From contig NZ_JACSQS010000023.1 in assembly GCF_014836545.1 (NCBI RefSeq), forward strand, positions 1 to 45,171: 45,171 nucleotides of DNA, read 5' to 3'. Numbering within the stretch: the first letter of the stretch is position 1; every line of letters starts with the position of its first letter. The notes under the pieces were generated by a model. It was not told the DNA's origin and searched no databases. It was given only the letters and a program-made list of their open reading frames with translations. The position numbers and the translations under genes were made by a program. This document shows positions 39,001 through 45,171 of this stretch, one piece after another. The stretch comes from Stenotrophomonas lacuserhaii (GTDB lineage: Bacteria > Pseudomonadota > Gammaproteobacteria > Xanthomonadales > Xanthomonadaceae).

Positions 39001-39348
39001 GACTTCGCCATCGAAGCACGGCGCACCGGCGCCAACGCGCACGAGGCGATCCGCCGTGCCTGCCTGCTGCGCTTCCGCCCGATCATGATGACCACCGCCG
39101 CAGCGATGCTGGGTGCGTTGCCGCTGGCGCTGGGTACCGGCATCGGCTCGGAACTGCGCCGCCCGCTGGGCATCGCCATCGTCGGCGGGCTGCTGCTGTC
39201 GCAGCTGGTGACGCTGTACACCACGCCGGTGATCTACCTGTACATGGAGCGGTTCTCCGAATGGCTGGCGCGACGCCGCGAGCAGCGTGCGGCACGTCGC
39301 GGCGGAGATCCGGTACAGGAGCCACCGCTGCAGGAGCCGCAGGCGTGA
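36094..39348 (+). CDS. RND efflux transporter permease 1 (MdtB-like)
   Basis: Inner-membrane proton/drug antiporter of the HAE1 RND family, 1084 aa. GTG start at 36094, giving MGFSTLFIRRPIATSLLM. The motif GFVVDDAIVMIENIVRYIE has the Asp399-Asp400 pair of the proton relay. Twelve membrane helices and two periplasmic porter halves are visible. It is longer than MdtB (about 1040), partly because of a Ser/Thr/Asn/Gly-rich insert at about 776-822 (ASNGTGALTGTNATSFG and on). It probably works as a hetero-oligomer with the second pump. Confidence 0.93.
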   Translation: MGFSTLFIRRPIATSLLMAGLLLLGILGYRQLPVSALPEIDAPSLVVTTQYPGANATTMASLVTTPLERQFGQISGLELMTSDSSAGLSTIILQFSMERDIDIAAQDVQAAIRQATLPSSLPYQPVYNRVNPADAAIVTLKLTSDTRPLREVNNYADSILAQRLSQVQGVGLVSIAGNVRPAVRIQVNPAQLSNMGLTLEDLRSALTQANVSAPKGSLNGKTQSYSIGTNDQLTSAAEYRDTIISYRNGAPVRLSDVANVVDGVENDQLAAWADGKPAVLLEVRRQPGANIVQTVERVRALLPQLQGVLPADVHLEIFSDRTETIRASVHEVQFTLILTIGLVVAVIFLFLRRLWATIIPSVAVPLSLAGTFAVMAFAGMSLDNLSLMALVVATGFVVDDAIVMIENIVRYIEQGKSGKEAAEIGARQIGFTVLSLTVSLVAVFLPLLLMPGVTGRLFHEFAWVLSIAVTLSMLISLTLTPMMCAYLLKPDELPEGEDAHERSAAAGRQNLWSRTVGLYERSLDWVLAHQPITLAVAGAALVLTVVLYLLIPKGLLPDQDTGMITAVVQADQNVAFPQMEQRTKAVAEALRKDPDVTGVSAFIGAGSMNPTLNQGQLSIVLKERGERDGMDVILPRLQDAVRDIPGIALYLKPVQDVTLDTRVAATDYQFVLSDVQADEVATHATRMTEALRKRPELADVDNNLSTQGRALELNIDRDKASVLGVPMQTIDDTLYDAFGQRQISTIFTELNQYRVVLEVAPEFRTSTALMEQLAVASNGTGALTGTNATSFGQVTSSNSSTATGIGNQNTGITVGGGGIIPLSALADSKVTSAPLVVSHQQQLPAVTISFNVAPGYSLSAAVKAIEETQAELQLPSQVHAQFIGKAAEFTGSQTDVVWLLLASLVVIYIVLGVLYESYIHPITIISTLPPAGVGALLALMLSGLSLSVDGIVGIVLLIGIVKKNGIMMVDFAIEARRTGANAHEAIRRACLLRFRPIMMTTAAAMLGALPLALGTGIGSELRRPLGIAIVGGLLLSQLVTLYTTPVIYLYMERFSEWLARRREQRAARRGGDPVQEPPLQEPQA

Positions 39349-39373
39349 GCATGACCGACGTGCTGGCGGGAGC

Positions 39374-42300
39374 GTGGCATTGAACATCTCCGGCCCCTTC
39401 ATCCGCCGCCCCATCGGCACCGCGCTGCTGGCGATCGGCCTGTTCATCATCGGCCTGATCTGCTACCTGAAACTGGGCGTGTCGGCGCTGCCGAACATCC
39501 AGATCCCGGTGATCTTCGTGCATGCCAACCAGTCCGGCGCCGATGCCTCGACCATGGCCTCCACGGTCACCGCGCCGCTGGAACGCCACCTCGGCCAGCT
39601 GCCGGGGATCGACCGCATGCGCTCGTCGAGCTCGGAAGGCAGCTCGCTGGTGTTCATGATCTTCCAGAGCGATGTCGACATCGATTCGGCCGCGCTGGAC
39701 GTGCAGACGGCGATCAATTCGGCCCAGGCCGACCTGCCGTCCGGGCTGGGGTCGCCAATGTTCTCCAAGGCAAACCCCAACGACGACCCGGTCATCGCCA
39801 TCGCGCTGACCTCTGAAACGCAGTCGGCCGACGACCTGTACAACGTCGCCGATTCACTGCTGGCCCAGCGCATCCGCCAGATCACCGGGGTGTCGTCGGT
39901 GGATATCGCCGGCGCCTCCACGCCGGCGGTGCGCGTGGACGTCAACCTGCGACTGATGAATGCCCTGGGGCTGACCGCCGATGACCTGCGCAATGCGGTC
40001 CGCGCGGCCAACGTCACCTCGCCCACCGGCTTCCTCACAGATGGCAACACCACCACCGCGATCATCGCCAACGATTCGGTGGCACGCGCGGCGGACTTCG
40101 CCAACCTGATCATCAAGACCGGCGCGGACGGGCGCATCATCCGCCTGCAGGACATCGCCAACGTCTACGACGGCCAGCAGGATGCCTACCAGGCGGCGTG
40201 GTTCAACCACAAACCCGCCGTGGTGATGTATGTCTTCACCCGCGCCGGTGCGAACATCGTAGAGACCGTGGACCGGGTCAAGGAACAGATCCCCACCCTG
40301 CGCGATTACCTGCAGCCGGGCACCACGCTGACCCCGTATTTCGACCGCACCCCGACCATCCGCGGCTCGCTGCACGAGGTGCAGATCACGCTGCTGATCG
40401 CCTTGGCGATGGTGGTGCTGACCATGGCGCTGTTCCTGCGCCGGCTGGCGCCCACGCTGATCGCCGCCGTCACCGTGCCGCTGTCGCTGGCCGGTGCGGC
40501 GCTGGTGATGTACGCGCTTGGCTTCACCCTGAACAACCTGAGCCTGCTGGCGCTGGTGATCGCGATCGGCTTCGTGGTCGACGATGCGATCGTGGTGATC
40601 GAAAACATCATGCGCCACCTGGACGAGGGCATGCCGCGCATGCAGGCGGCCTTCACCGGCGCGCGCGAGATCGGCTTCACCATCGTCTCGATCACCGCTT
40701 CACTGGTCGCGGTGTTCATCCCGCTGCTGTTCGCCAAAGGCATGATGGGCGCGTTCTTCCGCGAGTTCACCGTCACCCTGGTGGCAGCCATCGTGGTGTC
40801 GATGATCATCTCCCTGACGCTGACGCCAGCGCTGTGCAGCCGCTTCCTGGACCCGCACGCCGATGCTGGCAAGCCGACCCGTTTCGGCCGTTGGCTCGAT
40901 GCCGGGCACGACCGCATGCTGCGCGTCTATACGCGCCTGCTGGATTTCTCGCTACGCCATGCGCTGCTGCTGTCGTTGACCCCGCTGATCCTGATCGGGG
41001 TGACGATCTTCCTGTTCGGTGCGGTCAAGAAGGGCGCGTTCCCGCCGCAGGACACCGGCCTGATCTGGGGCCGTGCCAACTCCAGCGCGACGGTCTCCTT
41101 CGAAGACATGGTCAACCGCCAGCGCCGCATCACCGACATGCTGATGGCCGACCCGGCGGTGAAGACCGTCGGCGTGCGCCTGGGCAGTGGCCGGCAGGGC
41201 TCCAGCGCGCAGTTCAACATCGAACTGAAGTCGCGCAAGGACGGCCGCCGCGAAACCACCGCGCAGGCGTTGTCGCGCTTGAGCGCCAAGGCCGACCGCT
41301 ACCCCGACCTGCAGCTGCGCCTGCGCGCCATCCAGGACCTGCCCAGCAACGATGGCGGTGGCTCCAGCCAGGGCGCGCAATACCGCGTGTCACTGCAGGG
41401 CAACGACCTGGCGCAGCTGCAGGAGTGGTTGCCCAAGCTGCAGGCGGTGCTGAAGAAGAACCCGAAGCTGGCCGACGTGGGCACCGATGTCGACGATGCC
41501 GGACTGCGCCAGAACATCGTCATCGACCGGGCCAAGGCCGCACGCCTGGGGATCTCGATAGGTGCCATCGACGGTGCGCTGTACGGTGCGTTCGGCCAGC
41601 GCCAGATTTCCACCATCTACTCGGACATCAACCAGTACAGCGTGGTGGTCAACGCGCTGCCCGAGCAGACCGCAACCCCGGGTGCCCTGGACCAGGTGTA
41701 CGTGCGTGCGGGCAATGGCGAGATGGTGCCGCTCACTGCGGTGGCCGAGCAGGTCCCCGGGCTGGCGCCTTCGCAGATCACCCACGAAAACCAGTACACC
41801 ACGATGGAGCTGAGCTACAACCTGGCGCCCGGTACCAGCATGGGCGAGGCCAAGGCGATCATCGACAGCACCGTGGCCGGCATGCGCATGCCCGGCGACA
41901 TCCGCTTGGCTGAGGGCGGTGGATTCGGTTTCGATTCGGACCCGATGGAAATGCTGGTACTGGTGATGGCCGCGATCATGACCGTGTACCTGGTGCTGGG
42001 CATGCTGTACGAAAGCCTGATCCACCCGGTGACCATCCTGTCGACCCTGCCCGCTGCGGGCGTCGGTGCGCTGCTGGCGCTGTACGGCACCAACACCGAA
42101 CTGTCGGTGATATCGATGATCGCGCTGGTGCTGCTGATCGGCATCGTCAAGAAGAACGCGATCATGATGATCGACTTCGCGGTGGTGGCCCAGCGCGAGC
42201 ACGGCAAGAGTGCGCTGGAAGCCGCGCGCGAAGCCAGCATCGTGCGCTTCCGCCCGATCATGATGACCAGCATGGTGGCGATCCTCGCCGCGGTGCCGCT

Positions 42301-42502
42301 GGCCATCGGCATCGGCGAGGGCTCCGAACTGCGCCGCCCGCTGGGCATCGCGATGATCGGTGGCCTGCTGTTTTCGCAGAGCCTGACCCTGCTCAGCACC
42401 CCGGCGCTGTACGTGATCTTCTCCTGCCTGGCCCAGCACTGGCGCAGCTGGCGCACCCGTCGCCGCGAGAAGAAACAACTCAGGCGCGCCGCCCGCGCCT
42501 GA
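39374..42502 (+). CDS. RND efflux transporter permease 2 (MdtC-like)
   Basis: Second HAE1 RND permease, 1042 aa, 25 bp after the first. GTG at 39374 (then a TTG at 39380) begins ALNISGPFIRRPIGTALL. The proton relay is Asp403-Asp404 in GFVVDDAIVVIENIMRHLD. It lacks the insert of the first pump. The open frame upstream of 39374 covers the first pump's stop and is not coding. A 35-bp perfect inverted repeat starts inside its stop codon. No outer-membrane factor gene follows, so the system would use TolC from elsewhere. Confidence 0.93.
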   Translation: MALNISGPFIRRPIGTALLAIGLFIIGLICYLKLGVSALPNIQIPVIFVHANQSGADASTMASTVTAPLERHLGQLPGIDRMRSSSSEGSSLVFMIFQSDVDIDSAALDVQTAINSAQADLPSGLGSPMFSKANPNDDPVIAIALTSETQSADDLYNVADSLLAQRIRQITGVSSVDIAGASTPAVRVDVNLRLMNALGLTADDLRNAVRAANVTSPTGFLTDGNTTTAIIANDSVARAADFANLIIKTGADGRIIRLQDIANVYDGQQDAYQAAWFNHKPAVVMYVFTRAGANIVETVDRVKEQIPTLRDYLQPGTTLTPYFDRTPTIRGSLHEVQITLLIALAMVVLTMALFLRRLAPTLIAAVTVPLSLAGAALVMYALGFTLNNLSLLALVIAIGFVVDDAIVVIENIMRHLDEGMPRMQAAFTGAREIGFTIVSITASLVAVFIPLLFAKGMMGAFFREFTVTLVAAIVVSMIISLTLTPALCSRFLDPHADAGKPTRFGRWLDAGHDRMLRVYTRLLDFSLRHALLLSLTPLILIGVTIFLFGAVKKGAFPPQDTGLIWGRANSSATVSFEDMVNRQRRITDMLMADPAVKTVGVRLGSGRQGSSAQFNIELKSRKDGRRETTAQALSRLSAKADRYPDLQLRLRAIQDLPSNDGGGSSQGAQYRVSLQGNDLAQLQEWLPKLQAVLKKNPKLADVGTDVDDAGLRQNIVIDRAKAARLGISIGAIDGALYGAFGQRQISTIYSDINQYSVVVNALPEQTATPGALDQVYVRAGNGEMVPLTAVAEQVPGLAPSQITHENQYTTMELSYNLAPGTSMGEAKAIIDSTVAGMRMPGDIRLAEGGGFGFDSDPMEMLVLVMAAIMTVYLVLGMLYESLIHPVTILSTLPAAGVGALLALYGTNTELSVISMIALVLLIGIVKKNAIMMIDFAVVAQREHGKSALEAAREASIVRFRPIMMTSMVAILAAVPLAIGIGEGSELRRPLGIAMIGGLLFSQSLTLLSTPALYVIFSCLAQHWRSWRTRRREKKQLRRAARA

Positions 42503-42582
42503 AAAAAGGGGACGGAGGGGATTAAGTCGCATTCGACCATAGGCGGCCGAATGCGACTTAATCCCCTCCGTCCCCTTTTTTC
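42501..42582. repeat. 35-bp perfect inverted repeat behind the RND genes
   Basis: Arms 42501-42535 and 42548-42582 are exact reverse complements with a 12-nt loop. The left arm begins with the last two bases of the TGA stop codon (GA); the outer parts are A-run/T-run plus GGGGACGGAGGGG. The T-run at the right makes it a likely bidirectional terminator. The outer GGGG-plus-purine design resembles the hairpin at 45017-45057. Confidence 0.85.
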
Positions 42583-42617
42583 ACGATAATGGAGGCTGAT
42601 GCTGCTGCCGAGCCCGC

Positions 42618-44816
42618 ATGTCCGCCCGCGAATCCCGTCTTAGCCGCCTGTGGGCGCACGAGAAGGCCAGTTATGGCCTGCGTGTTTTCATTGCCCTGAG
42701 CACGGCGATGGCCGTGTGCTGGCACCTCGACGCGCTGCCCGCACTGCCCGGCGTGTTCCTCGGCATCATCGCCAGCGCCATCGCCGAAACCGATGACAAC
42801 GCCTGGGGCCGCACCAAGGCCGTGGTGCTTTCCTTGCTGTGCTTCTGCATCGCCGCCGCCGCGGTCGTATGGCTGTTCCCGCTGCCGTGGGTGTTCATCA
42901 GCGCGCTGGCGCTGTCCACCTTCTGCCTGACCCTGCTTGGCGGGCTGGGTGAGCGCTACGCCTCCATCGCCCAGGCCACCGTGACCCTGGCCATCTACAC
43001 CATGATCGGGCTGGAACAGCATGGCGCCGGTGACTGGCGTACGGCGCTGGACGCAGTCAGCCACCTGCTGGCAGGGGCGACCTGGTACGGCCTGCTGTCG
43101 ATCCTGTGGACCGCGTTGTTCGCCAACCGTCCGGTGCGCGAACGGGTGGCCCGGCTGTATGTCGAACTGGGCCGCTACCTGCAGTTGAAGGCCACCCTGT
43201 TCGAGCCCGTGCGCGAGGCCGACCTGCAACGCAGGCAGCTGGCGCTGGCTGAACAGAACCGCCGCGTGGTCGAAGCGCTGAACATCGCCAAGACCGCGAT
43301 CCTGGCCCGTTTCGGCCGCTCCGGACGCCCTGCGGTGAACTCCGGATTGTACCTTCGCCTGTATTACACCGCGCAGGATTTCCACGAGCGCGCCAGCTCC
43401 TCGCACTATCCGTACGGGGCGCTGGTGGATGCGTTCTTCCACAGCGACGTGCTGTACCGCTGCCAGCGCCTGCTGGACCTGCAGGGCCAGGCGTGCGCCC
43501 GCCTGGGCGAAGCGATCCGCGTGCGCCGCCCCTTCGCATACGGCGACAGCAACCAGCAGGCGGCACGCGACCTGGTCGATTCGCTGGCCTTCCTGCGCGT
43601 GCAGGATCGTCCGCAGTGGCGCCGCCTGCTGGCCTCGCTGGACCTGCTGGTCCACAACCTGCAGAGCATCGGCCGCCGCCTGCTGGACGCCGAGAATTCG
43701 GACGCCACGCTGGACAACGTCGACACCCGGCTGCGCGACAACAACCCGCACACGCTGCGCGAGATGGCCACGCGCCTGCGGCAGCAGCTGACCCCGGGCT
43801 CGGTGTTGTTCCGCCATGGGCTGCGCATGGCCATCGCACTGGTCGTGGGCTTCGCCGCCATCTCACTGTTCAATTTCCAGAACGGTTCGTGGGTACTACT
43901 GACCATCGTGTTCGTGTGCCGACCGAACTTCGGCGCTACCCGGCAACGGCTTGCGCAGCGGATCGCCGGCACATTGGGTGGGTTGGTGCTGACCTGGGCG
44001 TTGCTGCAGCTGTTCCAGGATCTGCACAGCCAACTGCTGATCGCGCTGCTGTCTGCGCTGCTGTTCTTCTTCACCCGTACCGACCGCTACCTGGTGGCGT
44101 CCGGCGCGATCACGGTGATGGCGCTGACCTGCTTCAACCTGATCGGCGATGGCTTCCTGCTGATCGTGCCGCGCATGGTGGACACCGTGCTCGGCTGCGC
44201 GATCGCCGCCGCTGCGGCCTTCCTGATCCTGCCGGACTGGCAGGGGCGCCAGCTCAACAACGTGCTGGCGCGCGTACTGGACAGTGCCGCGCGCTACCTG
44301 GAAGCGGTGTTGGGCCAGTACCGCAGCGGCATGCGCGATGATCTTGCCTACCGCATCGCGCGACGCGACATGCACAATGCCGACGCAGCGCTTTCCACGG
44401 CGTTGTCGAACATGCTGCGTGAGCCCGGCCATGTCCGCCGCAACCTCGATGCGAGCTTCCGCTTCCTGGCGTTGTCCAACACGCTGCTGGGCCATCTGTC
44501 CGCACTGGGCGCGCATCGCGACCAGGTCGACAGCTTCGCCCAGGACCCACTGGCGTGGTCCGCCGGCGAACGCGTGCAGCAGTCACTGAAGCAGCTGGCC
44601 AGCGCGCTGGCCGAACGCCAGCCGATCGTGGACGATGACGGCGAGGGTGACCGCGGTCTTGCAGAGCAACTGGAGCAGTTCGACGATGCGATGCCACCGA
44701 AGCTGCAGTTGATCCGCACGCAGATTGCGCTGGCATTGCGATTGCTGCCGAAGCTGCGCAGGGCGGCCGATGAGGCGGTGCAGGGGCCGGTGCGGGAGCG
44801 GACTGCGAACGGGTGA
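42618..44816 (+). CDS. FUSC family protein (YccS/YhfK-like transporter)
   Basis: A 732-aa inner-membrane protein of the fusaric-acid-resistance-like (FUSC/YccS) family. Two clusters of membrane helices (about 20-150 and 400-537) flank a long cytoplasmic helical domain; the second holds LRMAIALVVGFAAI and SWVLLTIVFVCRPNFGATRQRLAQRIAGT, the family hallmark. Family members are putative exporters of aromatic acids; here the substrate is unknown. It follows the RND genes after a strong terminator-like hairpin, so it may have its own promoter. The last codons and TGA come from a dispersed repeat. Confidence 0.92.
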   Translation: MSARESRLSRLWAHEKASYGLRVFIALSTAMAVCWHLDALPALPGVFLGIIASAIAETDDNAWGRTKAVVLSLLCFCIAAAAVVWLFPLPWVFISALALSTFCLTLLGGLGERYASIAQATVTLAIYTMIGLEQHGAGDWRTALDAVSHLLAGATWYGLLSILWTALFANRPVRERVARLYVELGRYLQLKATLFEPVREADLQRRQLALAEQNRRVVEALNIAKTAILARFGRSGRPAVNSGLYLRLYYTAQDFHERASSSHYPYGALVDAFFHSDVLYRCQRLLDLQGQACARLGEAIRVRRPFAYGDSNQQAARDLVDSLAFLRVQDRPQWRRLLASLDLLVHNLQSIGRRLLDAENSDATLDNVDTRLRDNNPHTLREMATRLRQQLTPGSVLFRHGLRMAIALVVGFAAISLFNFQNGSWVLLTIVFVCRPNFGATRQRLAQRIAGTLGGLVLTWALLQLFQDLHSQLLIALLSALLFFFTRTDRYLVASGAITVMALTCFNLIGDGFLLIVPRMVDTVLGCAIAAAAAFLILPDWQGRQLNNVLARVLDSAARYLEAVLGQYRSGMRDDLAYRIARRDMHNADAALSTALSNMLREPGHVRRNLDASFRFLALSNTLLGHLSALGAHRDQVDSFAQDPLAWSAGERVQQSLKQLASALAERQPIVDDDGEGDRGLAEQLEQFDDAMPPKLQLIRTQIALALRLLPKLRRAADEAVQGPVRERTANG

Positions 44817-44852
44817 GACCCCCTCGCGGGTGGCTGGTTCAGAGCTGCAGTT
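44806..44852 (+). repeat. 50-bp dispersed repeat, copy 3
   Basis: CGAACGGGTGAGACCCCCTC overlaps the end of the FUSC gene: its bases encode the last Asn-Gly and the TGA stop (44814-44816). The tail GCTGCAG leads, after about 12 bp, into inverted-repeat element copy C. Confidence 0.75.
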
Positions 44853-44863
44853 GGTTGGCGCCG

Positions 44864-44976
44864 GGCGGGTGGGATCTGCAGGACACGCCGCAAGTACGTC
44901 CATGTAGGCTGCGTCGCCGCATCCATGCGGCTCAGCGTCCTGCAGACCCCACCCGCCCGCCCCCCTGACAGGTTCC
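44864..44976 (+). repeat. Long inverted-repeat element, copy C
   Basis: Arms 44864-44884 and 44937-44957 (21 nt, one mismatch) enclose CACGCCGCAAGTACGTCC, ATGTAGGCTGCG and a CATCCATG hairpin (44916-44931, stem GCCG/CGGC). The loop order is the same as in copy A. The right flank has CTGACAGGTTCC. Confidence 0.8.
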
Positions 44977-45016
44977 GGGGACCGCCACCCGCGAAAAAAA
45001 AGGAAGAACAAAGGCA

Positions 45017-45057
45017 GGGGTCAGAGTCCTTTCGCTGCGCGAAAGGACTCTGACCCC
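45017..45057. repeat. 19-bp perfect hairpin (GGGGTCAG type)
   Basis: GGGGTCAGAGTCCTTTCGC pairs exactly with 45039-45057 around loop TGC. It has an A-run upstream and a T-containing flank downstream. Similar GGGGTCAG palindromes occur in many gammaproteobacterial intergenic regions. Confidence 0.8.
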
Positions 45058-45067
45058 ATCTTTCCCC

Positions 45068-45171
45068 CCTTCCAACCCCCCGCTCTATCCATGGCCACCA
45101 TGGACCTGTCGAAGGTGGGGCGGGGTGGCTGTGCAGGACCGTCTTTTCGCATGGATGCGAAAAGCGAGCCT
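45068..45171 (-). repeat. Long inverted-repeat element, copy D (cut by window end)
   Basis: The flank TCCATGG-CCA-CCATGGA (45088-45104), CCTGTCGAAGG, the arm GGTGGGGCGGGGTGGCTGTG, CAGGAC and a 22-nt hairpin with CATGGATG core (45143-45164) are present. The second arm lies beyond the window. It has the same orientation as copy B. Confidence 0.75.

Larger units (their letters stand above)
44817..45171. other. 355-bp terminal non-coding region of repeats
   Basis: No gene is supported from the FUSC stop to the window end. It holds the remainder of the 50-bp repeat, inverted-repeat element copy C, an A-run, the 19-bp hairpin at 45017-45057 and the truncated copy D. Confidence 0.8.

Noticed and set aside
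36274..39450. 1058-codon open frame antisense to the first RND pump
   Set aside because: Same shadow effect; composition is dominated by His, Gln, Gly and Asp repeats with no fold, and the sense strand is clearly an RND permease.

Overview
The window looks like chromosomal DNA from a high-GC gammaproteobacterium of the Xanthomonadaceae, most likely Stenotrophomonas (S. maltophilia complex). The evidence is the gene order ruvB-ybgC-tolQRAB-pal-cpoB-queE-queC-tRNA-Lys, a copLAB copper operon of the Xanthomonas/Stenotrophomonas type, at least two GTAG-headed hairpins matching the described SMAG repeats, and an MdtABC-like tandem RND efflux locus. No prophage, integrase, CRISPR array or insertion sequence was found. 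Both ends lie in repeats: the left end is a run of 35 C beside a dispersed repeat, and the right end stops inside a long inverted-repeat element. This suggests the window is a whole short-read contig.

Layout: (1) 141-8528, plus strand. RuvB, then the Tol-Pal envelope machine (ybgC, tolQ, tolR, tolA, tolB, pal, cpoB), then the queuosine genes queE and queC, then tRNA-Lys(UUU) with its own promoter and terminator. ybgC-tolQ-tolR-tolA overlap end to end; tolB is set off by a REP-like nested palindrome. (2) 8571-12587. Mixed small genes: an unrecognised 99-aa protein, a Tat-exported dienelactone-hydrolase-like enzyme, a single-domain response regulator, a CPBP membrane protease, a zinc-ribbon protein and a GNAT acetyltransferase. 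(3) 12645-15841, minus strand. copL-copA-copB with a palindromic candidate operator. (4) 15927-25739. RecQ, Dps, HrpA, a small exported protein and RelA. (5) 25770-32695, plus strand. A membrane-anchored TPR-like protein, two GT2 glycosyltransferases, PBP1b and a TPR-like lipoprotein, suggesting an envelope theme. (6) 33272-44816. An exported M20 amidohydrolase (minus strand), then a periplasmic adaptor, two RND pumps and a FUSC-family transporter (plus strand).

The genes are mostly core or lineage-typical. I do not see a clear undescribed protein system. The most unusual content is non-coding: a family of long G/C-rich inverted-repeat elements (four copies or partial copies), whose loops carry hairpins with a constant CATCCATG core and variable but self-complementary stems; a separate repeat of about 50 bp in three copies, one of which supplies a gene's stop codon; and long perfect hairpins directly behind the RND operon and at the right end.
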